In this document: positions 10,104 through 18,545 of the stretch, one piece after another
How positions within the stretch are numbered: position 1 is the stretch's first letter
Layout of the letters: each line of letters starts with the position of its first letter
Assembly (NCBI RefSeq): GCF_031458235.1
Contig: NZ_JAVDYB010000001.1
Location: 3,307,001-3,371,000 of the forward strand
DNA: 64,000 bases
Direction of reading: 5' to 3'
Source of the DNA: Catenuloplanes atrovinosus
GTDB taxonomy: Bacteria > Actinomycetota > Actinomycetes > Mycobacteriales > Micromonosporaceae
Position numbers and translations under genes: made by a program
Notes under the pieces: generated by a model
Databases searched by the model: none
Seen by the model: only the letters and a program-made list of their open reading frames with translations
Told to the model about the DNA's origin: nothing

Positions 10104-11536
10104 CCGCGCACCCCCACGCGCACGTTCTGGAATCGGGCCGGCGCGGCCGGGTGCCCGGTGTGCCCGATCTGCCCGGGCTGGCCCTTGCCGCAGTTCGGCG
10201 TGCCGTAGGCGATGATCTCGGAGGAGAGCATGTCCATCGAGCCCCAGAACACCGGGCCGATCCCGGTGTACGTGGGATTGCGCAGCAACCGGCCCAGCCT
10301 GCCCTTCTTCACCTCGTAACCGACCTCCGTGCCGAACTGGAAGTTGAGCCGCTTGTCGTCGATCGACCAGGACCGGTTCGTCTCCATCAGAATCCCGTCG
10401 TCGGTGGCCGCGATGATCTCGTCGAGCGTGTGCGGGCCGGGCTCCAGGCCCACGTTCGTCATCCGCACCATGGGCAGCGACTGCCAGCCGTCCGCGCGCA
10501 CGCTGCCGCCGTACGGCAGCCCGGCCACGCTCGCGGAGTCGCGCCCGGCCAGCACGCCCACCCAGATGCCGTCGCGGACCGCGTCGCGCGGGACCGCGGG
10601 CGAGCCCTCGTCGTCGTAGCCGAACGAGCCGAGCGCGCCCGGGATGGTCGGGTCGATCACCACGTTGAGCAGGTCGGAGCCGTACCGCAGCTCGCCCAGC
10701 TTGGCCAGGTCGAGCCAACTGGTGCCGGCGAACGCGGCCTCCCAGCCGAGAATCCGGTCCAGCTCGATCGCGTGCCCGATCGACTCGTGGATCTGCAGCG
10801 CGAGCTGCTCGCCGCCGAGGATCAGCGTGGTCTCGCCGGACGGGCAGAGCGGCGCGGACAGCAGCGCGCGGGCCTCGTCCGCCACCCGTTCCGCGTGCGC
10901 GGCCAGGTCGAGCTCGGTCACCAGCTCCCAGCCGCGGGTGCCGTACTGGCCGCGATGCGAGGGGTAGGACCGGCGCTGCGTCTCGCCGTCGCCGATCGCG
11001 GTCGCCCAGATCCCGCCGCCGCACTCGCGGATGTGCTGGTCGATGCGGTGGCCCTCGGAGGAGACGAACCACTTGCGGGTGTCCCAGATCTGGTAGACGC
11101 CCTCGGCGAGGTCGGCGCCGGCCGCGTGCGCGGTCTTGGTGGCGTCGGAGAGCAGGTCACCCTTGTCGGAGAGCGGCACCGACAGCGGGTCCACGTCGCA
11201 GCCGCTGGCCCAGGAGTCGATGCTGGCCGCCGCCGGGGTGAACTCGACGGGACGGCCGGGCACGGTCGCGGAGGCCTCGGCGATCTCGGCCGCGGTCCGG
11301 CCCGCCTTCCGCGCCGCTATATCGGACAGATCGGATATGGCGTAGAAGCCCCAGGAGTCGCCGACCAGCGCGCGCACGCCGAGGCCGGCGTCCTCCCGCT
11401 GCGCCAGCTCCTCGATTTCACCGTTGCGGGCGTGCATCGACTCGTACCGTCGATGCATCACCCGCGCGTCCGCGTAGCGGGCGCCGGCGGCCAGCGCCGC
11501 CTCGATCGCCGCATGCGCCTCGTCGAAGTCGCTCAT
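10100..11536 (-). CDS. tldD: TldD metalloprotease subunit
   Basis: 478 residues, usual length for TldD. The zinc-binding HExxxH motif is seen as IHESIGHAIELD with the His/Glu/His at residues 250, 251 and 255, inside the long helix typical of TldD. Forms the catalytic subunit with the product of the coupled downstream gene (4-bp ATGA overlap). ATG 11536 follows CTGGAG a few bases upstream. Cytoplasmic. Confidence 0.93.
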   Translation of the reverse strand: MSDFDEAHAAIEAALAAGARYADARVMHRRYESMHARNGEIEELAQREDAGLGVRALVGDSWGFYAISDLSDIAARKAGRTAAEIAEASATVPGRPVEFTPAAASIDSWASGCDVDPLSVPLSDKGDLLSDATKTAHAAGADLAEGVYQIWDTRKWFVSSEGHRIDQHIRECGGGIWATAIGDGETQRRSYPSHRGQYGTRGWELVTELDLAAHAERVADEARALLSAPLCPSGETTLILGGEQLALQIHESIGHAIELDRILGWEAAFAGTSWLDLAKLGELRYGSDLLNVVIDPTIPGALGSFGYDDEGSPAVPRDAVRDGIWVGVLAGRDSASVAGLPYGGSVRADGWQSLPMVRMTNVGLEPGPHTLDEIIAATDDGILMETNRSWSIDDKRLNFQFGTEVGYEVKKGRLGRLLRNPTYTGIGPVFWGSMDMLSSEIIAYGTPNCGKGQPGQIGHTGHPAAPARFQNVRVGVRG

Positions 11537-11546
11537 GGACTCCAGG

Positions 11547-11900
11547 CTATTGGTTCTCCGCGGCCTCCTCGTCCTCCGCCGCGCCCTCGTCCACCGCTTC
11601 CTCCTCGTCGGGTGCCTCGCCGCACCGGTTCATCCGCTCCAGGTGGAACAGGCCGCCCGGCTTCTTCGGCGGCGTGTGCGCGAACTCCACGCAGTCCCCG
11701 ACCTGGAGCCCCGGCACCTTCCGCTCCACCGGGTTCTGCTCGAAGCAGTAGTCCGCGCCGGTGGTGGCGTTGACGCAGACCTTCGGATCGATCGAGATCA
11801 CCTCGCCGGTACGGTCCTGAGGCGTGGCGGCGCACGCCGCGAGCCCCGCTCCGGCGAGCGCGAGGACCAGCAGGCGGGCAACATGGTGTCCAGCGGACAA
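11547..11900 (-). CDS. Small lipoprotein, function unknown
   Basis: 117 residues with a lipoprotein signal: hydrophobic ARLLVLALAGAG followed by the lipobox LAAC. The mature part has three further cysteines and a conserved-looking core (ICVNATT...CFEQNPVERKVPGLQVGDCVEF style spacing), then a very acidic tail (EEEAVDEGAAEDEEAAENQ). TTG at 11900 is the best start: AAAGGAAAG lies just upstream, and no ATG or GTG in frame fits before the signal peptide. It precedes tldD by 10 bp and could be co-transcribed with it. No family recognised. Confidence 0.7.
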   Translation of the reverse strand: MSAGHHVARLLVLALAGAGLAACAATPQDRTGEVISIDPKVCVNATTGADYCFEQNPVERKVPGLQVGDCVEFAHTPPKKPGGLFHLERMNRCGEAPDEEEAVDEGAAEDEEAAENQ

Positions 11901-12052
11901 GGCTTTCCTTTCAGCGACGTGCCAAAACAGGCGACCGGGGCCGCACGGTTCCGCGTACCGCCGGATGATGATCGTGATCCGGCCGCCGCGGTCCCGCACC
12001 CCGTCATACGAAGCCGGACCCGCCACGGATCAAACCCCTGCGGAAGGTACGC

Positions 12053-12673
12053 ATGAACCTGACGCTCGTCGTCGGCAGCGGCCGCTGCGGCTCCACGGTC
12101 CTGTCCCGCGTCCTCCGCGACCACCCCGACATCCTCAGCGTCGGCGACCTGCCGCCGGTCGTCCGCGCCGGCCCACCCCCGCCGATCGCGCGCCTCTACC
12201 GCGGGCTGCTCACCCGCCTGGCCGCCCGCTCAGGCCGCACCACGATCGTCGCCACCGCCGCGCTGCACCGGCTCCCCGCCCTGCACACCGCGTTCCCCGA
12301 GGCCCGGCTCGTGCACCTGTACCGCGACGGCCCCGACTGCGCCGTCGCCACCCGCCGCCGCCGCGCCGCCCTTCCGGCACTCGGCGCCAGGTGGTCCACC
12401 GACATCGTCGACGGCGTCGCCCTCCTCGAGATGCTGCCCGCCGCCCGAACCAGCGGCCTGCGCTACGAGGACCTCGTCCACTCCCCCGAGGCCACGCTCA
12501 TCCACCTCGCCGCCACCCTCAACCTCCCCGTCGACGGCGACTGGCTGTCCCGCTCCCGCACCCACCTGGACACGTCCACCATCGGCCTCGCCGCCACCCT
12601 CCCGGACGAGGACCGGGCGGCGCTGGAGGCCGCCTGCGCCCCGGGCATGAAGGCCCTCGGCCTGACGGCTTAG
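12053..12673 (+). CDS. Sulfotransferase-family protein
   Basis: 206 residues. The N-terminal GSGRCGSTVLSRVL matches the 5'-phosphosulfate-binding loop of PAPS-dependent sulfotransferases, and VHLYRDGPDCAVATRRRR corresponds to the 3'-phosphate-binding strand and helix. RYEDLVHSP is the conserved downstream segment. It is shorter than typical (250-300 aa), so the acceptor side may be reduced. ATG 12053 has GGAAGG 7 nt upstream. It may sulfate a small molecule or glycan; there are no PAPS-synthesis genes here. Confidence 0.8.
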   Translation: MNLTLVVGSGRCGSTVLSRVLRDHPDILSVGDLPPVVRAGPPPPIARLYRGLLTRLAARSGRTTIVATAALHRLPALHTAFPEARLVHLYRDGPDCAVATRRRRAALPALGARWSTDIVDGVALLEMLPAARTSGLRYEDLVHSPEATLIHLAATLNLPVDGDWLSRSRTHLDTSTIGLAATLPDEDRAALEAACAPGMKALGLTA

Positions 12674-12689
12674 CTGCCGCGCGGGACAC

Positions 12690-13136
12690 TCACGATCGGT
12701 CGAGTGTCCAGGTGACGACCGGCGGCCGGACCGTCGCGCAGATCGGGCCGCCCTTGGCGTCGGTGAGGCCGAGGCGGGCGACGAGGACTCCGTGGCCGGT
12801 GGCGGCGTCCGCGATCAGCGCCTCGCCCGCGTCCGCCGGGTGGAGTTTCGCGCGGCGGAACGGGTGCGCGCCGCCGCTGACCCAGCAGAGGTAGACGAAG
12901 CGGGCGCCGCGCCGGCCGTGGACGAACGGCCCGCCGAAGTCGAGACCTGACCCGTCCGGCAGCGGCTTCGTGACGAGGTCCAGGTCCCACACCGCCGAGG
13001 CGGCGTCCCCCGGGATCAGCTCGATCACGTCGGCGCGGCGCTGCACGCCCACATGCACGTCCCGGTACGGCGGACCGGCCGGATTCGTGTCGGCGACGCG
13101 GCCCGGCAGGCCGGTGCCCTCGATGCGCAACCGCAT
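12690..13136 (-). CDS. DUF5990-family protein
   Basis: 148 residues beginning MRLRIEGTGLPGR, with the internal patterns VHVGVQRR, WDLDL and GPFVHGRRGARFVYLCW, which I associate with the DUF5990 family of actinobacteria. It has no signal peptide and no catalytic motif that I can name. ATG 13136 gives the family-like N-terminus; a GTG six codons upstream is possible. It ends tail-to-tail 16 bp from the sulfotransferase gene and is followed upstream by a GNAT gene on the same strand. Confidence 0.7.
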   Translation of the reverse strand: MRLRIEGTGLPGRVADTNPAGPPYRDVHVGVQRRADVIELIPGDAASAVWDLDLVTKPLPDGSGLDFGGPFVHGRRGARFVYLCWVSGGAHPFRRAKLHPADAGEALIADAATGHGVLVARLGLTDAKGGPICATVRPPVVTWTLDRS

Positions 13137-13168
13137 CGGGTCACCATCGCACACCGGGGCGGCCACCG

Positions 13169-13684
13169 TCAGTCCAGCGCCGGTGCCGGGTCGGTGCGGA
13201 GGCGGCTGTAGAGCATGCCGTCCCGCCACCCGCCGTCGGCGAACTCGATGGCACGCATGGTGCCCTCGAGCTGGAAGCCGGCCTTCAGCAGTGCCCGCTG
13301 CTCCGGCACGTTGTCCGCCTGCGTGCCGGCGGAGATCCGCATCGCGGGCGTGTGCCGGAACAGGTAGTCGCAGAGCAGCACCTGCGCGCGCCAGCCGAAC
13401 CCCCGGCCCCGCCACTCCGGCAGCAGCACGATGCCGATCTCCCAGTTCGGCGCGCCGCCGAACCGGCACGCGCGGAAGCTGACGACCCCGGCGGCCTCAC
13501 CGTCGACGTCGACGATCAGCCGCGAGTCGGGCGTGCCGCCGAGGTAGCCGTCGGCGGCGAACCGCCGGTCGATCGCGCCCGCGTCCCGGAAGCCGGACCA
13601 GTCCGGCCCGATCAGGCCGGGCTCGACCGCGAACCGGCGCATCATCGGCAGGTCGCCGGCGGTGACGGCACGCAATTGCAGCAT
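13169..13684 (-). CDS. GNAT N-acetyltransferase (RimJ/RimL-like)
   Basis: 171 residues. The acetyl-CoA pyrophosphate-binding loop is visible as WRGRGFGWRAQ, followed by LLKAGFQLEGTMRAIEF, the typical C-terminal strand/helix of RimJ/RimL-type GNATs that acetylate N-termini or small molecules. ATG 13684 opens MLQLRAVTAGDLP, a normal family start. It lies about 30 bp upstream of the DUF5990 gene on the same strand and may share a transcript. Acceptor unknown. Confidence 0.88.
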   Translation of the reverse strand: MLQLRAVTAGDLPMMRRFAVEPGLIGPDWSGFRDAGAIDRRFAADGYLGGTPDSRLIVDVDGEAAGVVSFRACRFGGAPNWEIGIVLLPEWRGRGFGWRAQVLLCDYLFRHTPAMRISAGTQADNVPEQRALLKAGFQLEGTMRAIEFADGGWRDGMLYSRLRTDPAPALD

Positions 13685-13753
13685 CACCCGATCAGACCAC
13701 ACCGTAACCGCGGCCACAGCTCCGCCGGACCCGGCGGCCGTAGGGTGATCGTC

Positions 13754-14560
13754 GTGGAGCCCATCGATCTCGACCGGGACGGCACCCGGCTGCACGCGCT
13801 GTGGCGGCCCGGCACCGGGACCCCGCTGGTGATCGTGCCGGGCGTGATGACGGACGCGCGGGGCTGGCGGCACGTCGCCGCCGCGATCGCCGGCCCGGAG
13901 CCGATCCTGATCCTCAACCGCCGGGGCCGCGCACCGAGCGGCGATCTCGGCGAGGACTACTCCGTCGAGACCGAGGTGCGGGACCTGCTCGCCTGGCTGC
14001 GGCACCTGGGCGCGCCGGTGCGGCTGTTCGGCTGGAGCTACGGCGGCCTGATCGCGATCGAGGCGGCCACCCGGACCGCGGCCGTCCGGCAACTCCTCGC
14101 GTACGAGCCGGTGATCGCCCCGTTCGCCGCCCACGCCATCCCCGCGCTGCGCGCCGCGACCGAGGCCGGCGACCTCGACCGCGCGGTCCAGGTGGTCAGC
14201 CGGGACATCTCGCGCACCCCGCCCGAGCGGCTGGCGGCGCTGCGCGACTCGCCGGCGTGGGCGCCGCTGCGGGCGTGGGCGGCACCGGTCGCCGGCGAGA
14301 CGGTGGCGCTGAACGCGTTCACGCCCGACCCGGGCCGCTGGGCCGGGATCGCCGTACCGATCGATCTGATCATCGGCGCGGAGAACACCGACACCGAACC
14401 GTACGGCACCGCGTTCGCCGCGGTCGCCCGGCTGCTGCCCGGCGCGGCCGTGCACGTGCTGGCCGGCCAGGGTCACCTCGCCCACGTGACGGGCGCGGAC
14501 CGGCTCGGGCGGCTGATCGGCGACCTCACAGCCGCTCGCGGAGCGTCACTCCCGGGTTGA
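13754..14560 (+). CDS. Alpha/beta-fold hydrolase
   Basis: 268 residues. The nucleophile elbow GWSYGG and the oxyanion-hole region VIVPGVMTDARGW are visible, and a C-terminal GQGHLAHV supplies the catalytic His; the acidic member is probably in the IIGAENTDTEP loop. Soluble, with no signal peptide. GTG 13754 was preferred (AGGGTGA upstream); GTG 13745 is also in frame. The 3' end overlaps the opposing membrane-protein gene by 35 bp. Substrate unknown. Confidence 0.85.
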   Translation: MEPIDLDRDGTRLHALWRPGTGTPLVIVPGVMTDARGWRHVAAAIAGPEPILILNRRGRAPSGDLGEDYSVETEVRDLLAWLRHLGAPVRLFGWSYGGLIAIEAATRTAAVRQLLAYEPVIAPFAAHAIPALRAATEAGDLDRAVQVVSRDISRTPPERLAALRDSPAWAPLRAWAAPVAGETVALNAFTPDPGRWAGIAVPIDLIIGAENTDTEPYGTAFAAVARLLPGAAVHVLAGQGHLAHVTGADRLGRLIGDLTAARGASLPG

Positions 14561-15026
14561 GGTGCTCCCACTCGCGGATCACCTCGTTCGGCATCGACGC
14601 GATGCGGATGCGGTCCCCGCGCACGATCCGCGGATACTGCTTCGGGACCAGGTACTCACCGATCACCAGGTTGACCAGCATCAGGAACACCACCACGAAC
14701 AGCGCGATCGGCCCGGCCAGATCCGTCCGGCCCGGGTGCGCGATCAGCGAGTACGCGATCCACGCCGCCGCGCTGATGCCGATCACCAGCATCGACGGTA
14801 CGACCACCCGCCGCCGGAACCGCTCCAGCGCGTAGCTGCGCCGCAGGATCTGCGCCTCCGACTCGGTGACCGGCAGCGTGAGCGTCGCGTGGGAGTCGCC
14901 GCGCCACAGCGGCAGGCAGGACACCTCCGCGGTCTCGTTCGCGTACTCACCGTCGAAGATCGACCGAGGCGGCAGGTGCAGGTGCGGCAGGTCGGTCCGC
15001 GCGATGACCACGGTGGCGGTGTCCAT
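14526..15026 (-). CDS. Hypothetical membrane protein with two TM helices
   Basis: 166 residues: a soluble N-terminal region (~90 aa), two hydrophobic helices (VVVPSMLVIGISAAAWIAYSLI and GPIALFVVVFLMLVNLVIG, described only in part), and a short C-terminal soluble tail. ATG 15026 has AGAGGG 9 nt upstream; ATGs at 15035 and 15050 are in frame and possible. It overlaps the 3' end of the alpha/beta hydrolase gene by 35 bp. I recognise no family. Confidence 0.65.
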   Translation of the reverse strand: MDTATVVIARTDLPHLHLPPRSIFDGEYANETAEVSCLPLWRGDSHATLTLPVTESEAQILRRSYALERFRRRVVVPSMLVIGISAAAWIAYSLIAHPGRTDLAGPIALFVVVFLMLVNLVIGEYLVPKQYPRIVRGDRIRIASMPNEVIREWEHLNPGVTLRERL

Positions 15027-15096
15027 GCAGCTCATCCCTCTGATCAACATGAGAGCCCGCCCTCACTGTAGGCATGATGCACGGCGGATGGTTGCC

Positions 15097-15344
15097 GATC
15101 GTGGGGAGCAGCTCGGTCTCCTCGAACGCGTCGCCCCAGCTCTGGTGCACCACCGGCTCGTCGTCGCGCGGCGGCAGCTCCGGCACGATCCGCCGGCCGT
15201 CGCTGCCCTCGGGCAGCTCCGCGTCGTGGTGCTGCGCCCGGACCACGTCGGTGCCGGCCGCCCGGGCGCGGCGGTGGCCACCACGTCACGCTGCACGTCG
15301 ACGACGAGCAGCGCCGTCCTGGGCCGGTCGGTGAGCGTGGTCAT
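15097..15344 (-). pseudogene. Isochorismatase-family hydrolase remnant (frameshifted, truncated)
   Basis: The start MTTLTDRPRTALLVVDVQRD is the standard N-terminus of cysteine hydrolases of the isochorismatase/nicotinamidase family, including the catalytic Asp in VVDVQ. After ~20 codons the match moves to another frame, where QHHDAELPEGSDGRRIVPEL and EPVVHQSWGDAFEETELLP continue the same family. About 20 residues that normally lie between are missing, so an internal deletion explains the frame change. The match then stops, and the C-terminal half with the catalytic Cys is absent. The gene cannot make a working enzyme. Confidence 0.8.
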
Positions 15345-15682
15345 GGTTCGGCAACCTCCGGCGGCGGTGACTCGTCATTCACCGGGGACGCTGGACCGGG
15401 GGTACGGCAAAACCGGGTGAGCACCCGATGAGCTACCGGATGAACATCACGCTCGGTAACACTGAGCGGGGACGATCCAGGGGGTACGACGATGACGTGC
15501 GGTTGTTCGGTGGCGGGCCTGTCCCGCCCGGCGGGCCGGCGGGCCCCCGCCTCGGTCCGCACCTGCGCCCGCTGCCGCCGCTGGTCCGGCGCGTCCACGC
15601 TGGCCCCGCACATCCCCGTCACCGTGACCGGCGCCAGCTCCTGCAGCGTCACCAGCCCGCCGGCACCCGAGCGGTAGCGGGC
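15345..15682. other. Mostly non-coding interval with one possible small ORF
   Basis: About 340 bases between the isochorismatase remnant and the BNR-protein stop codon. The only candidate gene is the small plus-strand ORF at 15492. No repeat or terminator was recognised. Confidence 0.5.
15492..15677 (+). CDS. Possible small Cys-containing protein
   Basis: A 61-codon frame starting MTCGCSVAGLSRPAGRR and containing CARC, so four of its five cysteines form two CxC/CxxC-like pairs that could bind metal. AGGGGG lies 9 nt upstream of the ATG, a good ribosome site. It is Arg/Ser/Thr-rich without a known domain. It could be a real small protein or chance in GC-rich DNA; the ribosome site is the main support. 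It converges on the BNR-protein gene with 5 bp between stops. Confidence 0.35.
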   Translation: MTCGCSVAGLSRPAGRRAPASVRTCARCRRWSGASTLAPHIPVTVTGASSCSVTSPPAPER

Positions 15683-16729
15683 TCAGGACAGCACCGCGAG
15701 CCGCCCCGCCTCGCCCGACGCCCAGCACACCGGCCCGTGGCGCCCCGCCACGCAGTCGACCGCGTCGAAACTGCCGCCGTCGAACTCCGTCCACGTGCGG
15801 CCGCCGTCGCGGCTGATCGAGCTGCCGGTCGGGCCGACCGCCAGCACACCTGCTCCCCGGCCCGGGACCCACGCCGCGCCCGACCGGTACTCCCCCGGCG
15901 GCACCGCGGCCGCCGTCCACCGGCCGTCGCGGAACACGGCCGCGCCGCGCGGCGCCTCGGACGGGACCGCGTAGTCGCCGCCGACCGCGACGCCGTGCGC
16001 CGCGTCCCGGAACGCCAGCGAGTAGATGCCCGCGGACGGCCCGGACGGCACCGGCGTGGTGGCCACCCGCCAGCTCCGGCCGTGGTCCTTCGAGGAGAAG
16101 ACCCGCGCGGCCGAGCCGCCGCCGGTCGCGAACCAGTACCGCCCGCCGGTGCCGGCGACCAGGCAGGTGCCGCTGGCCGCGAACGCGAACTCGCCCGGCA
16201 GCGCGGCCGGCATCCGCGCCGGCGACAGCACCGACCAGCTCCGCCCGCCGTCCGACGTGGACAGGACGCGGAACGCGCCGTCCACCGGGTCGGACAGCGC
16301 CAGCCCGTGCCGGGAGTCGGTGAACGCCAAGCAGTCGTAGAAGGCGGCCGGGTCGGGGTTGCGGAACGTCTCGGTCCAGGTGCGCCCGCCGTCGGCCGTA
16401 CGGTAGACGCGCGAGTCCGCACCGGTGCCGATGGACAGCGCGACCGCGTGGTGCGCGTCGAACGCCTCGATGTCGCGGAACTGCAGCGTCTCCGTGCCGG
16501 GTGGTCCGGCCGGGGACCAGTGCCGGCCGCCGTCGACGGTCCGCAGCACCGTCCCGGAACTGCCGGAGGCCCACACCACCCGCGGCGACACCACGGACAG
16601 GCCGCGCAGCCGGGCCTCGCTGCCGGACGGCGTCAGCGACCACGAGGGCCCGGACCCGGCGGCGGACGCCGCGGCGGGCGCCGGCAGCACGACGGCGGCA
16701 ACGGCAACGGCGGTGAGCAGACGCCTCAT
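15683..16729 (-). CDS. Secreted YCF48/BNR-repeat beta-propeller protein
   Basis: 348 residues with a signal peptide (RRLLTAVAVAAVVLPAPAAASA). At least five Asp-box/BNR motifs recur: TVDGGRHW, TADGGRTW, TSDGGRSW, SKDHGRSW and SRDGGRTW, spaced as the blades of a six- or seven-bladed propeller. This fold is found in sialidase-like proteins and YCF48 photosystem assembly factors; in actinobacteria such proteins are often labelled oxidoreductase without proof. No sialidase Arg triad or catalytic Tyr/Glu pattern was identified. Function unknown; exported. Confidence 0.8.
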   Translation of the reverse strand: MRRLLTAVAVAAVVLPAPAAASAAGSGPSWSLTPSGSEARLRGLSVVSPRVVWASGSSGTVLRTVDGGRHWSPAGPPGTETLQFRDIEAFDAHHAVALSIGTGADSRVYRTADGGRTWTETFRNPDPAAFYDCLAFTDSRHGLALSDPVDGAFRVLSTSDGGRSWSVLSPARMPAALPGEFAFAASGTCLVAGTGGRYWFATGGGSAARVFSSKDHGRSWRVATTPVPSGPSAGIYSLAFRDAAHGVAVGGDYAVPSEAPRGAAVFRDGRWTAAAVPPGEYRSGAAWVPGRGAGVLAVGPTGSSISRDGGRTWTEFDGGSFDAVDCVAGRHGPVCWASGEAGRLAVLS

Positions 16730-16810
16730 GCCGCCGAACCTAGCACGACGTCAATCGATGCGCGGCCCACTGAACACGATGGACGGTATCGCGACCGCCA
16801 CCGTCCTCGA

Positions 16811-18310
16811 TCAGGTGTTCAGCGGGCGCCGCGCGATCAGCAGCGCGTGCGTGACCGGCCAGTCCAGCGGCGTGCCGTCCGGCCGGTGCAGCGACGCGAC
16901 CGGGGCCAGGCGGTTCTCCACGATCCAGTCGTTGCGCGTGGTGTGCGAGGCCGCGTCCACCTCGAACCCGACGTCGGTCAGCAGGCCCTTCCAGTCCGCC
17001 ATCTCCAGGCCGCAGAACTGCTCCTGCGTCTCGGAGAGCCAGTTGTCCGTGTAGTCCTTCCGGGTGAGGAAGTCCATCGCGTCGCCGAGCGTCAGCTCCA
17101 CCACGTCGTCCGACACCGGCCGATAGCCGAACGGGAACCGGAAGTCCACCGCGAACTGGTCGAGCCGGGCCCGCGTCGACAGCCCGCCGACGTACGCCGC
17201 GACGTCCCCGGACAACTCCGCCACCGGCGACGCCGGATTCGCACCGTCCGACGTGGACAGCCGCAGGTGGACCAGCTGGTCCCGCCCGTCCGGCCCGCAC
17301 ACGTCGCTGTTGATCCACACGCCGCCCGGCACGGTGTGCTCGTAGATGGCGGCCACGAACCGCCGCAGCGACTCCATCCGTGCGCCGTACGACCAGATCT
17401 CGTGCGTCAGCGCGAACGTCATGGTGGTGTCGATCGAGCGTGGCGCGAACACCGCACCGCCCAGCACGTTGCGCCGGTAGAAGAACACGTTCGGGTTCCG
17501 GAACGCGCCCTGCGCCTTCTTGTGCACGCACTCCTCGTACAGGTGGCGCGCCACCTCCACGCCGATCAGATCGCTCTCCCGCAGCGCCGGCTCGGCGTCC
17601 GCCATCTCCAGCACCGCGCCCGCGCCGCACCCGATGTCCACGATCCGCCCCGGCCGCACGTGCTCGCGGACCAGCCGCCACTTGCGGTCCGCGCCCGCCG
17701 CGAACGCCTCCACGTACGTCCGGTAGTCGCGGGTGGCGGTCAGCCCGCCCTCGTCGCCCACCACCGGGTCGTTGACCACCGCGCGTACCGCCTCGGCCAG
17801 CCGGTACCGCCCGAACACGTCCACCGACGCCGGATGCGCCAGCTCCCGCCACCGCTCGTCGCCGGCCGCCAGCCGCATCAGCACGTCCCACGGCCGCTCC
17901 GGCGGCTCCGGCAGCGCCGGATCGTCCTCCACCGGCAGCACCGTGAACCCGAGCCCCGCGTACAGCGCCGCCACCGCCGGCGTCGAACAGGCGACCACCG
18001 CGTTCCCCGGCGTCAGCGCCAGCCCGGTGGCGACCTCGACGTTCTTGACCGTCACGGCCGCGAACCGGTCCGTCGGCGCGGTGTCGAAGACCGGCACCAC
18101 CAGCGACCGCAGCCCCTCGGCCGCGCTCAGCCGCTCGATCGCGGCCTCCCGCCGGTGATACGGAATCGGGTTACGCTTCGTGTTCTCATGGTTCGCCGAC
18201 GTCACCGCCCACACCACGGTCGCGTCCCCGGCGACCCGCGTCAGGAACTCCGCCTGGAAGCGCGTCAGCAGGTGGTGCCGGCCGGGAAAGAGCAGGTAGT
18301 CGAAGCCCAT
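16811..18310 (-). CDS. Fusion: degenerate NadM-like adenylyltransferase domain + class I SAM methyltransferase
   Basis: 499 residues. Residues 224-231 (VDIGCGAG) are the SAM-binding motif I of a class I methyltransferase occupying ~190-499. The first ~180 residues parallel archaeal-type NMN adenylyltransferase (NadM): a strand/loop LLFPGRHHL, then NPIPYHRREAAIERL matching the PFTAGER block, LRSLVVPVFD, and a C-terminal GDERWRELAHPASVDVF helix. The catalytic HxGH of NadM is replaced (LTRF), so nucleotidyl transfer looks lost. It may act as a ligand-binding or targeting domain. Upstream (18361-18442) is repeat copy B. Substrate not inferable. Confidence 0.75.
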   Translation of the reverse strand: MGFDYLLFPGRHHLLTRFQAEFLTRVAGDATVVWAVTSANHENTKRNPIPYHRREAAIERLSAAEGLRSLVVPVFDTAPTDRFAAVTVKNVEVATGLALTPGNAVVACSTPAVAALYAGLGFTVLPVEDDPALPEPPERPWDVLMRLAAGDERWRELAHPASVDVFGRYRLAEAVRAVVNDPVVGDEGGLTATRDYRTYVEAFAAGADRKWRLVREHVRPGRIVDIGCGAGAVLEMADAEPALRESDLIGVEVARHLYEECVHKKAQGAFRNPNVFFYRRNVLGGAVFAPRSIDTTMTFALTHEIWSYGARMESLRRFVAAIYEHTVPGGVWINSDVCGPDGRDQLVHLRLSTSDGANPASPVAELSGDVAAYVGGLSTRARLDQFAVDFRFPFGYRPVSDDVVELTLGDAMDFLTRKDYTDNWLSETQEQFCGLEMADWKGLLTDVGFEVDAASHTTRNDWIVENRLAPVASLHRPDGTPLDWPVTHALLIARRPLNT

Positions 18311-18360
18311 CCGATCTTCCTAGCGCATGCGCGCCACAAAACCAAAGATCAAAATCTTGC

Positions 18361-18442
18361 TCTTCCCACTCCCGGCGTGGTCACGCTCCGCATGCTCCCG
18401 CGGGCACCGGTCGGCCGCGGGCGGCCTCCCTGCCGGTCCCGC
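18361..18442 (+). repeat. Interspersed intergenic repeat, copy B
   Basis: Carries GCATGCTCCCGCGGGCACCG and GGCCTCCCTGCCGGTCCCGC without change, separated by GTCGGCCGCGGGC, and starts with CCCACTCCCGGCG in place of CCCGCTTCCGGC. It lies between the methyltransferase start and the end of the histidine-kinase gene. With copy A this is the best-preserved member. Confidence 0.85.
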
Positions 18443-18545
18443 TGTGGGAATCCCGGCGGCTCCGGGTGCGGACGGGCCTGACCACCGGTCCGCCGCGGAA
18501 TCCGGACGCACTCACGGACGACGGGCCACCGGGACGCCCTGGGGA

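Noticed and set aside
15428-18481. Very long plus-strand open frame (~1000 codons) across the BNR and methyltransferase genes
   Set aside because: It is antisense to two well-recognised minus-strand genes, its product is Arg/Gln/His-rich without domains, and such frames arise from GC-rich codon bias.
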